A stretch of 20,916 nucleotides of DNA, taken from assembly GCA_046050405.1 (NCBI GenBank), contig JBJOPY010000084.1:1-20916 (forward strand), in the 5' to 3' direction. This DNA is from JADKCL01 sp046050405. GTDB taxonomy: Bacteria > Bacteroidota > Bacteroidia > J057 > JADKCL01. The notes under the pieces are model-generated. The model was not told where the DNA came from and ran no database searches. It saw nothing but the letters and a program-made list of their open reading frames with translations. Below, piece after piece: positions 8,564 through 16,311 of the stretch. Made by a program: the position numbers and the translations under genes. Position 1 is the stretch's first letter. The number at the start of each line of letters is the position of its first letter.

Positions 8564-9049
8564 ATGAAAAATCCAGCGCTGTACATTCCACTCCTCCTTC
8601 TCCTCCTCCACGGGTGCCAACCCAAGGCCTACACCCCCGACAAATGCCTTGGCAGTCAGCAGGTCCCCCGGACAAAACACCTGGCGGTCTCGGACATCAT
8701 GCCGGATTTCACCACCATGACCGATTCGGGCAAGACGGTTTCCCTCTCCGCAATGGACCGCGGGGCGGTCTTGCTCTTCTTCAAGCGAAACGTCCCGAAG
8801 GGTACGACACGGTTCCTTTCCAATGATGAGATCGCCCATGCAGGCATCGGGGAGCTGGCAAGGAAGAAGACCTGCGATGTCTTGGTCACCAACGATGCCA
8901 AACTGTCCCGTATCTACGGAATCGAGCTGGACGACGATGCAAGCGTCAAACATGGCACCCTGATCGTCGCGGACAGGGGGAAGGCCATCCAGAAAATCTA
9001 CCATGGCTCCTGCGAGGACCACATCATCGAATTATTGAACGGCATGTGA
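8564..9049 (+). CDS. Lipoprotein with thioredoxin/peroxiredoxin-like fold, peroxidatic Cys apparently absent
   Basis: A 161-residue protein starting MKNPALYIPLLLLLLHGC. This is a short lipoprotein signal with the lipobox ending HGC (Cys18 lipidated), so it sits on an envelope membrane. The rest follows the AhpC/TSA-type pattern: MPDFTTMTDSGKTVSLSAM, then GAVLLFFKRNVPKGTTRF, later TLIVADRGKAIQKIYHG. In active peroxiredoxins the PxxxTxxC or PGCTT stretch carries the peroxidatic Cys. Here the matching segment reads PKGTT with no Cys. Remaining Cys residues (KKTCDV and GSCED) are elsewhere. It may be a non-catalytic or unusual redox protein. It is divergent from asnB and lies 291 bp before the giant repeat-protein gene on the same strand. 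Confidence 0.7.
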   Translation: MKNPALYIPLLLLLLHGCQPKAYTPDKCLGSQQVPRTKHLAVSDIMPDFTTMTDSGKTVSLSAMDRGAVLLFFKRNVPKGTTRFLSNDEIAHAGIGELARKKTCDVLVTNDAKLSRIYGIELDDDASVKHGTLIVADRGKAIQKIYHGSCEDHIIELLNGM

Positions 9050-9050
9050 A

Positions 9051-9065
9051 CCTGTCATGGACAGG
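9051..9065 (+). terminator. Short GC-rich hairpin right after the lipoprotein stop
   Basis: CCTGTC (9051-9056), loop ATG and GACAGG (9060-9065) form a perfect 6-bp stem two bases after the stop codon. No T-run follows, so intrinsic termination is uncertain. Confidence 0.25.
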
Positions 9066-9170
9066 AGGCCGGTGATTGGAAAACCCAGGCAGGAATGAAC
9101 TCAGTAGGCGGAGTGCCCCGGCGTTTGGTCGCAAAAGGCTTCCCATGACCGGGCTTGCTTTCCACGGCTT

Positions 9171-9196
9171 GGACTGTCTTCAAAAGACTACAGTCC
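9171..9196 (+). promoter_or_regulatory. 7-bp inverted repeat in the gap before the giant repeat-protein gene
   Basis: GGACTGT (9171-9177) and ACAGTCC (9190-9196) form a perfect stem around a 12-nt loop that itself contains CTT...AAG. It lies 145 bp before the start at 9341. A second small stem, GGAGG/CCTCC, lies at 9258-9272. These could be operator sites or leader structures; function is not shown. Confidence 0.25.
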
Positions 9197-9340
9197 AGAT
9201 TCCTGGATCCTCCGCGCAGATGCGAGAGATTTTTGGCTAAATTGCGGTGCTTTTGACGGAGGATGAACCTCCCCGGGCAATAAATCGTCCTTGGCTTGAT
9301 TTCTGCCATGTCTGCCTCTGACATCAACTGGTTTGCGCTT

Positions 9341-12300
9341 ATGAAACGTCCATACTTTTTCGTCCTTGTCACCCTCTGTCTGCTCTCGGCCACCCAGGTG
9401 GCCGCCCAGGAAATGGCCCATCGTCCCGTGCTTCGATGGGGGATGAACTTTGGCGGTGCGTGGCAGAGCTCTGACGTTCGCCGCATCGGCGGTGGAGGCC
9501 TCGGATCCACCCTCGAAGTCCCGATCCTCGAGAATGACCGCAGCCTCATCGGTGTCAGCCTCCGCGGACGCTACCTCTGGTCGGTCACCTACGGCAAGGA
9601 CCTGAAGCCCACCTTTGAACCCGCATTCTCTGGGGGCATCAATTACCGCAACCATCGCACAAGCTCCACCAACTGGGACCTGGAACTCTTGCTGAAGGCC
9701 AATCGGCTCCGTGCCAAAACGGGCATGCTGCTCTATGTCTGGGGCGGAATCGGCAGCATGGGTTCCAAGGCCAGGCAAAACAACATGGATGAACTGATCG
9801 GCAGCGGCTACTATGACTATACCGGGATCGGCAGCGGATCCATCTTCTCCACCCGGACGCAACTGAACATGCTCCGCGACTGGACTTATGAAACCCGCAC
9901 GACAAGCAAATGGCCGACCTGGAAATTCGCACCGTCGGCAGGCATTGGCATGGGCTACGAATTCACGCCCTGGTTCTCCATGGCTGCCGAGTGGAAGGTT
10001 TCATTCCCGCAGTACGATATGCTCGATGGCTACGTGGGCACCAACGACAACATCCTGAACTACCACAAGGACATCCACCACTATGCGGGGCTGCATCTGG
10101 ACTTCGGGTTGTTCGGAGGCCATGCAACGACCCAGCCTCCTTCAAACGATGGCAATTTCACGCCCAAGGGCGACGACCCTGCCATCGTGATGGTCGCTCC
10201 CACAGGCAGCCATGTGGACATTCAGGGTGGTTGCACCTACGAAGTGCGTGCACGGATGTACAATGTGCGCAACAAGGGCTTGATCAAATTCGCCCAAGGA
10301 GGGGTGATGGTGTCCCCTGAGATGTACACTTACGACGAGACGACACATGATTTCAGTGCGATGGTGACCCTGAGCCCTGGAACCAACACCTTCCAAATCA
10401 TCGCCCGCAACCAGTATGGCACGGCCTCGAAAACCTTCACGGCGAGCTGCTCCCAGCCAGAGGTCGTCCCCACCGGAAACCCGCCGCAGGTGTTTGTGAC
10501 ATTCCCGACCGCCTTCCCCGCCATCATCCCGGATTGCCGCTCAGTGATCCATGTGACGGCCTACAATGTCTCCAGTGCCAGTGACATCACCGTGTATCAC
10601 AATGGATCCCTGGTACCGGCCCAATCCTATGCCTTCAATCCGCTGAACTCGGAGTTGGTGATGAATGTGGACCTGTTGCCAGGAGACCACCGCTTCGAGT
10701 TCATCGCCCGCAACGCCTTCGGGCAAGCAAGCACCACGGCCATGCTCAGCTGCCCGAAGCCGCAAGCCCAATTGCCCACGGTGACGATCACCACCCCGGG
10801 CATCACGCCATTCTCCAGCCCCAGCTGCATGCAGACGGTCGTCGCTGCCGTCACGGGCGTCAATGGCAAAAATGATATTTCCGTGTACCAAGACCGTGTG
10901 ATGCTCTCCCCGAATGCATGGGCTTACAGCCCGAGCTCCAATACCGTGACCCTGACGGTTGCCTTGAACAATGGCATCCAGTCCATGGTCGAGATCGTCG
11001 CGGTGAATCAGCATGGCCGCGCCAGTGACCTCCAGATGCTGCAGTGCTACGCCCAGCTGCCTCCGCCCGTCATCCAGATCATCCGGCCCACGAATGGCTT
11101 CTATCAGGGAACGAACTGCAACCAATTCATCACGGCGAGGATCCTGAACATCAGCGGGATCCAGGACATCCGTGTCCTGGACGGAAGCAGGGCGATCTCC
11201 CCGCAATCCTACTCTTTCAATCCGTATAGCCAGATCTTCTCCATGGATGCCCCGCTCACGCCAGGCATCCGGGAGCAGTTCACCCTCATCGCCACCAATG
11301 GCATTGGGCAGGACCGGGCCACGGTGCAACTGCAGTGCACGCAGCCAGTGGAACCGATGATCACCATCTGCCACATCCCGCCATCCAATCCCGCCAACGT
11401 GCTTACGCTCACGATTCCAGCCAGCCAATGGCCGGGCCACCAAGCGCACGGGGACATGCAAGGCCCATGCTCGCCCCGCACCGTCGTGGTCTGCTTCCAA
11501 GGATCCCAGATGACCATTTCCCAAAGTGCATTGCCGGCATACCTCAGCATGGGAGCCACCCAAGGCCCCTGCCAAGAGCCGATGATCACCATCTGCCACA
11601 TCCCACCCTCGAATCTGGCAGCGGCTGCCACAATGACGGTTCCGAGGAGTGCATTCCCCTCCCACCAGGCACATGGCGACCTACAGGGCCCCTGCTCGGA
11701 CCAAACCGTGAGCATCTGCTACAATGGTCAGAATCTCACGGTTTCACAGACGGTCTGGAAGGTGTACCAAAACATGGGTGCGACCCAAGGCCCCTGCCCG
11801 GTGCGGACAGTCACCATCTGCCACATCCCGCCGGGAAATCCTGCCGCCGTCCAGACAATCACCATTCCGGAGGCGTCACTGCCTAGCCACCAAGCCCATG
11901 GAGACATCCAGGGACCCTGCTCGAACGTCATGGTCGAGGTCTGCTATCAAAGCCAGACGATGACGGTCTCGCAAAGCGCATGGAAAGTCTTCCAGTCGCT
12001 AGGTGCTACGCGCGGGGCATGCCCGCCACGCCAGATCACCATTTGCCACATCCCGCCCGATGATCCCACGCATCCTCAGACGACCACCATCCCCGAAACG
12101 GACTGGCCGAGCCACCAAGCCCACGGAGACATCCAAGGTGCCTGCTCCTCTCAGCAGGTGACCCTCTGCTACAATCAGCAGACTGTCACAGTTTCAGCCA
12201 CGGCTGCAGCTGTGCTGATGAACATGGGTGCCCTGCAGGGGGCTTGTCCCCCACGGCAGATCACCATCTGCCATATTCCGCCCGAAAACCCTGCAAATGC

Positions 12301-14608
12301 CACCACGATCACCCTTCCAGAATCCCAGTGGGCCAGCCATCAGTCGCATGGGGATGTTCAGGGCCCCTGCGACAGCAAGGCAACCACCATCTGCTACCAG
12401 AACCAGACCCTGGTGATCTCCCAATCGGCTTGGTCGCATTTTCAAACCCTAGGAGCTACACGAGGGCCCTGTCCAGTGCGTCAGATCGCCATCTGCCACA
12501 TCCCACCCAGCAACCCGGACCAGCTGCAGACGATCATGATCCCGATGACTGCCTGGCCGGAACACCAGGCCCACGGCGATACAGAGGGCGCCTGCAACAC
12601 AACTCCCATGACTGTTTGCCACCATGAAGGCGGCAGCAGCACAGGTGTCACCACCACCATCGCCACCAGTGCATGGCGCGCCCACCAGGCGCATGGCGAT
12701 GTCCAAGGTTCCTGCCCCGTGCAGACCATCACCATCTGCCACCTGCCACCCGGCAACCCCGATGGTGCCCAGACCGTGACCATACCGATGACGGAATGGC
12801 CCTCGCACCAGTCGCATGGCGACACTCAAGGGACTTGTGACCTCACGACGGTGACCATCTGCCATCACACGCCCGGACAGACACAGACGATCCAAATTCC
12901 ACGAGCCTCCCTGCCAGCACATCTCGCACATGGAGACACCGAGGGCGAGTGCCCCGTGCAGGAGATCTCCATCTGCCACATCCCGCCGGGCAATCCAGGC
13001 AACCCGCAGACCATCACCATACCGGTGACGGCATGGTCGGATCACCAAGCCCATGGAGACGTCCAGGGATCTTGCAACATGACCCTGATGCCGATTTGCC
13101 ATGAGAACCAAACGATCCAGATCCCCACGGCTTCATGGACAGCCTATCAGGCGTTGGGAGCGGCACAAGGCCCCTGCGTCGATCCGGAACAAATTGTGAT
13201 CTGCCACTTTACCCGCTGGAATCCACTCAATCCGCAGACAATCAGCATTCCAGAGAGTGCCTGGGTGTCCCACAGAGTCCATGGAGACACCCGGGGTGCC
13301 TGCAACATGACCCTTATAACCATTTGCAACAATGGGAAGACGGAGCAGATCCCGGCGGCTTCTTGGACGCTCTATGAGCACAGCAGTGCCACCCAGGGCG
13401 CATGCCCTGAAGTCCAAGTCACGATCTGCCACATCCCGCCCGGCAATCCAGGCAATCCTCAGACAATCACCATCCCGCAGAACGCTTGGCCCGAGCATCA
13501 ATCCCACGGCGACAGTGAAGGCTCTTGCAACATGACGATGATCACCATTTGCACTGACGGGCGCACGCTTCAGATTCCCACCGCATCATGGCCCTTCTAT
13601 CAGGCTCAGGGTGCGACACAAGATCCTTGTCCAGAAGCCGACATCACCATCTGCCACATCCCGCCCGGCAATCCTGCCAACCCGCAGACGATCACGGTTT
13701 CGCCGAACGCATGGCCCGCCCACCAAGCCCACGGCGACACGCAAGGCGCCTGCAACATGACCATGATGACCATCTGCTCGCAAGGTTCCAGCATCCAGGT
13801 CCCGACCGCATCGTGGCCCGCCTACCAAGCGCAAGGGGCGACACAAGGCGCCTGCGCGGAACCAGACATCACCATCTGCCACATCCCGCCGGGAAATCCT
13901 GCCAACCCGCAGACCATCACGGTTTCCCCGAACGCATGGCCCGCCCACCAAGCCCACGGGGATACGCAAGGAGCCTGCAACATGACCATGATGACCATCT
14001 GCTCGAACGGTTCCAGCATCCAGGTCCCGGCTGCATCGTGGCCCGCCTACCAAGCGCAAGGGGCGGAACAAGGCGCCTGTGCGGAACCAGACATCACCAT
14101 CTGCCACATCCCGCCGGGAAATCCTGCCAACCCGCAGACCATCACGGTTTCCCCGAACGCATGGCCCGCCCACCAAGCCCACGGCGACACGCAGGGGGCC
14201 TGCAACATGGCCATGATGACCATCTGCTACAATGGACAGACGATGAAGATCCCAACCGCTTCCTGGCCTTACTATCGCGGGCAAGGTGCCACGGAAGGTG
14301 AATGTCCGAAGCAAAATCCCAGCAATGGCGGCGGCAATCAAAATCCGCCACCCAAAAATGGCGGTACTGAAAAATTAGGACAGCCAACGGATGGAGGATC
14401 TGGAAAAGTGAAAGGGTCAGCCCAAGGCGGAACGGCACCTCCCAGCAAGGGTTCCGAGGGCAGGCCAGTGACACCCACCAAGGCAGCGACGAAGCCAGGC
14501 ACTTCCAATGGTGACGCTGAGAAAACCAGTGCGCCCACCGGACGATCCAATACCGGCCAAGCTCCCTCCTCCCCTCCTGGGCGGACGGTGCAGCCTACAG
14601 GAAAGTAA
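9341..14608 (+). CDS. Giant outer-membrane protein: beta-barrel, four Ig-like domains, 13 CHxPP/HxxHGD tandem modules
   Basis: A 1755-residue protein starting MKRPYFFVLVTLCLLSATQVAAQ, a clear signal peptide. ATG 9341 is preferred because the frame upstream to 9296 would bury that signal. Residues about 25-268 alternate in the manner of an outer-membrane beta-barrel (VSLRGRYLWSVTYGKDL, GIGMGYEFTPWFSMAAEWKV). Residues about 280-670 hold four Ig-like domains of about 97 residues, each with one Cys near each end. Residues about 673-1657 are 13 tandem modules. Each has a half built on ICHIPPGNP...HQAHGD...GxC and a His-poor half ending GATQGxC. The last 98 residues are a Gly/Pro/Ser/Thr/Lys-rich tail ending PTGK, with no recognisable type IX sorting domain. 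The function is unknown; the spaced Cys and His suggest metal binding or disulfide-stabilised rods. Confidence 0.85.
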   Translation: MKRPYFFVLVTLCLLSATQVAAQEMAHRPVLRWGMNFGGAWQSSDVRRIGGGGLGSTLEVPILENDRSLIGVSLRGRYLWSVTYGKDLKPTFEPAFSGGINYRNHRTSSTNWDLELLLKANRLRAKTGMLLYVWGGIGSMGSKARQNNMDELIGSGYYDYTGIGSGSIFSTRTQLNMLRDWTYETRTTSKWPTWKFAPSAGIGMGYEFTPWFSMAAEWKVSFPQYDMLDGYVGTNDNILNYHKDIHHYAGLHLDFGLFGGHATTQPPSNDGNFTPKGDDPAIVMVAPTGSHVDIQGGCTYEVRARMYNVRNKGLIKFAQGGVMVSPEMYTYDETTHDFSAMVTLSPGTNTFQIIARNQYGTASKTFTASCSQPEVVPTGNPPQVFVTFPTAFPAIIPDCRSVIHVTAYNVSSASDITVYHNGSLVPAQSYAFNPLNSELVMNVDLLPGDHRFEFIARNAFGQASTTAMLSCPKPQAQLPTVTITTPGITPFSSPSCMQTVVAAVTGVNGKNDISVYQDRVMLSPNAWAYSPSSNTVTLTVALNNGIQSMVEIVAVNQHGRASDLQMLQCYAQLPPPVIQIIRPTNGFYQGTNCNQFITARILNISGIQDIRVLDGSRAISPQSYSFNPYSQIFSMDAPLTPGIREQFTLIATNGIGQDRATVQLQCTQPVEPMITICHIPPSNPANVLTLTIPASQWPGHQAHGDMQGPCSPRTVVVCFQGSQMTISQSALPAYLSMGATQGPCQEPMITICHIPPSNLAAAATMTVPRSAFPSHQAHGDLQGPCSDQTVSICYNGQNLTVSQTVWKVYQNMGATQGPCPVRTVTICHIPPGNPAAVQTITIPEASLPSHQAHGDIQGPCSNVMVEVCYQSQTMTVSQSAWKVFQSLGATRGACPPRQITICHIPPDDPTHPQTTTIPETDWPSHQAHGDIQGACSSQQVTLCYNQQTVTVSATAAAVLMNMGALQGACPPRQITICHIPPENPANATTITLPESQWASHQSHGDVQGPCDSKATTICYQNQTLVISQSAWSHFQTLGATRGPCPVRQIAICHIPPSNPDQLQTIMIPMTAWPEHQAHGDTEGACNTTPMTVCHHEGGSSTGVTTTIATSAWRAHQAHGDVQGSCPVQTITICHLPPGNPDGAQTVTIPMTEWPSHQSHGDTQGTCDLTTVTICHHTPGQTQTIQIPRASLPAHLAHGDTEGECPVQEISICHIPPGNPGNPQTITIPVTAWSDHQAHGDVQGSCNMTLMPICHENQTIQIPTASWTAYQALGAAQGPCVDPEQIVICHFTRWNPLNPQTISIPESAWVSHRVHGDTRGACNMTLITICNNGKTEQIPAASWTLYEHSSATQGACPEVQVTICHIPPGNPGNPQTITIPQNAWPEHQSHGDSEGSCNMTMITICTDGRTLQIPTASWPFYQAQGATQDPCPEADITICHIPPGNPANPQTITVSPNAWPAHQAHGDTQGACNMTMMTICSQGSSIQVPTASWPAYQAQGATQGACAEPDITICHIPPGNPANPQTITVSPNAWPAHQAHGDTQGACNMTMMTICSNGSSIQVPAASWPAYQAQGAEQGACAEPDITICHIPPGNPANPQTITVSPNAWPAHQAHGDTQGACNMAMMTICYNGQTMKIPTASWPYYRGQGATEGECPKQNPSNGGGNQNPPPKNGGTEKLGQPTDGGSGKVKGSAQGGTAPPSKGSEGRPVTPTKAATKPGTSNGDAEKTSAPTGRSNTGQAPSSPPGRTVQPTGK
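10178..11340 (+). repeat. Four tandem Ig-like domains (about 97 residues each)
   Basis: The four copies begin near 10178, 10483, 10777 and 11062. Each starts with a Pro-rich strand, has a Cys about 18 residues in (GGCTYEV, PDCRSVI, PSCMQTV, TNCNQFI), then a central SPxxYxFNP-like strand. Each ends with a strand closing on Cys (TASC, LSC, LQC, LQC). The paired Cys suggest one disulfide per domain. The copies are well diverged at DNA level. Confidence 0.7.
11357..14311 (+). repeat. 13 tandem CHxPP / HxxHGD two-part modules
   Basis: About 2955 bp encode 13 modules of about 75 residues. The first half (about 41 residues) reads ICHIPPGNPxxxQTITIP...WPxHQAHGDxQGxC, giving two Cys and three His at fixed spacing. 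The second half (about 34 residues) reads ICYNGQ...SAW..YQ..GATQGPC, giving two Cys and usually no His. In modules 6 and 7 the second half instead has CHH and HQAHGD or HLAHGD. In module 9 the first half has CHFTRWNP and HRVHGD. The early modules favour SQSAW-type second halves and the later ones IPTASWPAYQAQ, so the array has two sub-families. No CxxCH haem c site is formed. Confidence 0.9.
13640..14311 (+). repeat. Three nearly identical 225-bp direct repeats at the end of the module array
   Basis: Modules 11, 12 and 13 start at 13640, 13865 and 14090, exactly 225 bp apart. They are nearly identical in DNA over most of their length, including the segment coding for DITICHIPPGNPANPQTITV. Upstream modules differ much more. 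This points to recent tandem duplication or gene conversion at the 3' end of the array. The last copy diverges in its second half. Confidence 0.85.
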
Positions 14609-14671
14609 CAGAGCCATTATGTCAAGGGGGGAAGGGTACTGCGAGCAAATTGCAGTACCCGGGCGGCTCTG
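14609..14671. terminator. Nested inverted repeat downstream of the giant repeat gene
   Basis: CAGAGCC (14609-14615) pairs with GGCTCTG (14665-14671). Inside this, GGGTACTGC (14634-14642) pairs perfectly with GCAGTACCC (14652-14660) around a 9-nt loop. The element begins one base after the stop codon and lies between convergent genes, so it may act as a terminator, possibly in both directions. No clear T-run is present. Confidence 0.5.
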
Positions 14672-14812
14672 ATGAGCTGCCATTTCGATGTGGATGGCAT
14701 CACAAGATTTGTGAAATGCGCCCGAAGCCAATCAGCGTTTTGTCTGTCAGGGACATCTTGGAATATGGTGCAGTCGACCTTGAGTAGCTGCAACTGGGAG
14801 CCCTCCAGATGG

Positions 14813-15094
14813 TCAGGCGAACCAACGCAACAGGAATATACCCAGCAAAGCGACAGCGACCACCCAGACCCACCACTCGACGCCCTTGGGCTTGACAGTG
14901 GCACCCCCGTGATGGCTATGCACATAATCTTCGTAGTCAAAGTCCTCCTGTTCCTCGACGAGGTAGGAATTCACCCCATCCTTCCATGCCGTTTCATCAT
15001 CCGAGCCACAGTTTGGGCAGATCTTCGCATTGATCTTGACCTCCGCGCCGCAGTTGTTGCAGTGGAAGAATTCGCTGGAGTGGGTACGCGCCAT
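14813..15094 (-). CDS. Small zinc-ribbon protein with one C-terminal membrane helix
   Basis: A 93-residue protein beginning MARTHSSEFFHCNNCG. Two CxxC pairs, CNNC (12-15) and CPNC (26-29), make a zinc ribbon. An acidic linker (VEEQEDFDYEDYVHSHH) follows. Residues about 73-92 (EWWVWVVAVALLGIFLLRWF) form a single membrane helix at the very C terminus. The expected topology is a tail-anchored inner-membrane protein with the ribbon in the cytoplasm. The role is unknown; such small ribbon proteins may bind nucleic acid or partner proteins. It is convergent with the giant repeat gene and has no same-strand neighbour nearby. Confidence 0.82.
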   Translation of the reverse strand: MARTHSSEFFHCNNCGAEVKINAKICPNCGSDDETAWKDGVNSYLVEEQEDFDYEDYVHSHHGGATVKPKGVEWWVWVVAVALLGIFLLRWFA

Positions 15095-15630
15095 CTTTCA
15101 TCCTGGGTTGAATAGAAAAGTCACAAACTACGAATTCTTCATTCAAATCGGTTGATTTTTTTGACTTTCGTTGAAGGAAACCCCAAGACCGGTGGAAATC
15201 AGGATTGACCGGACATCCAGGGATGGATCGAGATCAGATCCCTGTACGATCTTGAAAGGAGTTGGCGGCTCATTGTATGCCAAGCGCAAGGCGCATGGTA
15301 AACAGGGCAAGGCGCGGTTCAATTTTTTCAAGAACTCCAGCAAATTGGGCAGGTCATCTTTCTTCCAAGCTGCCTTCATTCGTTCGGAGAGCAGGTGGCG
15401 TCCGGCGTTTCCAGTTCGGGGATCGTTGAGACCGACCCAAATTGCACATCAAATGATGTTTCCAAGAATCTTGGGAATGCAGTAACGAACTTGCCACATT
15501 TGTCCGATGGGAGCTTATCAACACCCTGCATTCGAACTATCCTAATTTGGGGTCATTCCAATGCGTTTTGCCCAGGGTCTTCAGGAACCCATTGGTTCCG
15601 AATTTCAGCATTTTCGATAACTTTGGGGTG
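15095..15630. other. Intergenic stretch with weak frames on both strands
   Basis: About 535 bp without a convincing gene. Opposed frames (15171-15485 plus; 15143-15379 minus, 78 residues) show no known motif, so I leave them uncalled; the minus one is the less implausible. A perfect 13-bp palindrome, CCAAGAATCTTGG, lies at 15462-15474 and might be an operator. The right edge carries a TAnnTTTG match. Confidence 0.5.
15592..15625 (+). promoter_or_regulatory. Possible Bacteroidota-type promoter just before the CarboxypepD_reg-like gene
   Basis: TAACTTTG (15618-15625) matches TAnnTTTG exactly, and a TTG (15592-15594) lies 23 bp upstream, the same spacing as at the dehydrogenase gene. The -7 box ends only 5 bp before the ATG at 15631, so the transcript would be leaderless or nearly so. 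A chance match is possible. Confidence 0.35.
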
Positions 15631-16311
15631 ATGGTTCGCAGATGCACCCTTTTCAGTCTCTTTTTGCTTGGTCTCGTCTTGGGGAGTGTCCATGCGCAGA
15701 CCAAGAAGGTCTATCAGCTTTCTGGTTTGATTGTGAATAAAGCCACGCATGAAGCGATACCCTATGCCCAAGTGCGGGTGAACAACAGCCGGCGTGGAAC
15801 CGTCGCCAATGGAGATGGATTCTACAGCATCCCTTTGGTGGAAAGCGATACCCTTTACTTTTCATCGCTTGGATTCCTGACGACGCAGTTCATTTTTGCC
15901 GATTATCTGAAGGAGTACTCAGGCGATGCCAACTCGTCTTATATCTATGCCATCAACTATCTTGCCGAGGATTCCATCATCCTGACTGGGATCACGATCT
16001 TCCCGTACAATACCCCTGGCAAGATTCGCACCGCCATCATTGAGACTGAGGTTCCAGAAGATGTCGAGAGTGCAAATGCCCGTGACAACCTGAGTCCAAA
16101 AGTGATGGATGTCCTGATCCATGGTCTCAAGGTGGATGAGGGAGAGCGTGTGATGGTCGCTCGCCAGCTCTATTACAACCAGCAGATGCACAAGAATGTA
16201 GCCCCCACCATGCCGCTCTTTGATCCGATCGCCGTGTATCAACTGCTGCGCTACATCAATGAAAAGACCAAGACACGAAAGGAAAAGGACTTGAACTACT
16301 GGAACCACTAA
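15631..16311 (+). CDS. Exported CarboxypepD_reg-like domain protein
   Basis: A 226-residue protein. Its start at 15631 gives the signal peptide MVRRCTLFSLFLLGLVLGSVHAQ, cleaved after about residue 22. Residues about 28-90 form a carboxypeptidase-regulatory-like beta-sandwich: LSGLIVNKATHEAIPYAQV, then GTVANGDGFYSIPL and LYFSSLGF. In Bacteroidota this domain usually precedes a TonB-dependent receptor barrel, but no barrel or plug follows here. The remaining 130 residues are mixed and charged, ending EKDLNYWNH, with no recognised motif. It is probably a periplasmic or outer-membrane-associated protein of unknown role. It stands alone between two intergenic regions. Confidence 0.8.
   Translation: MVRRCTLFSLFLLGLVLGSVHAQTKKVYQLSGLIVNKATHEAIPYAQVRVNNSRRGTVANGDGFYSIPLVESDTLYFSSLGFLTTQFIFADYLKEYSGDANSSYIYAINYLAEDSIILTGITIFPYNTPGKIRTAIIETEVPEDVESANARDNLSPKVMDVLIHGLKVDEGERVMVARQLYYNQQMHKNVAPTMPLFDPIAVYQLLRYINEKTKTRKEKDLNYWNH

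Noticed and set aside
8266..8625. N-terminal extension of asnB
   Set aside because: Class II glutaminases need Cys directly after the initiator Met; MCGILG at 8265 is decisive.
11357..14311. Multi-haem cytochrome c
   Set aside because: The CH pairs are not part of CxxCH; the preceding Cys is several residues too far away in every module.
9962..14341. Long minus-strand open frames (up to 377 codons) opposite the giant repeat gene
   Set aside because: They mirror the repeat structure of the plus-strand gene, have Arg/His/Gly-rich antisense composition and no motif or signal; the plus-strand frame has a signal peptide and clear domains.
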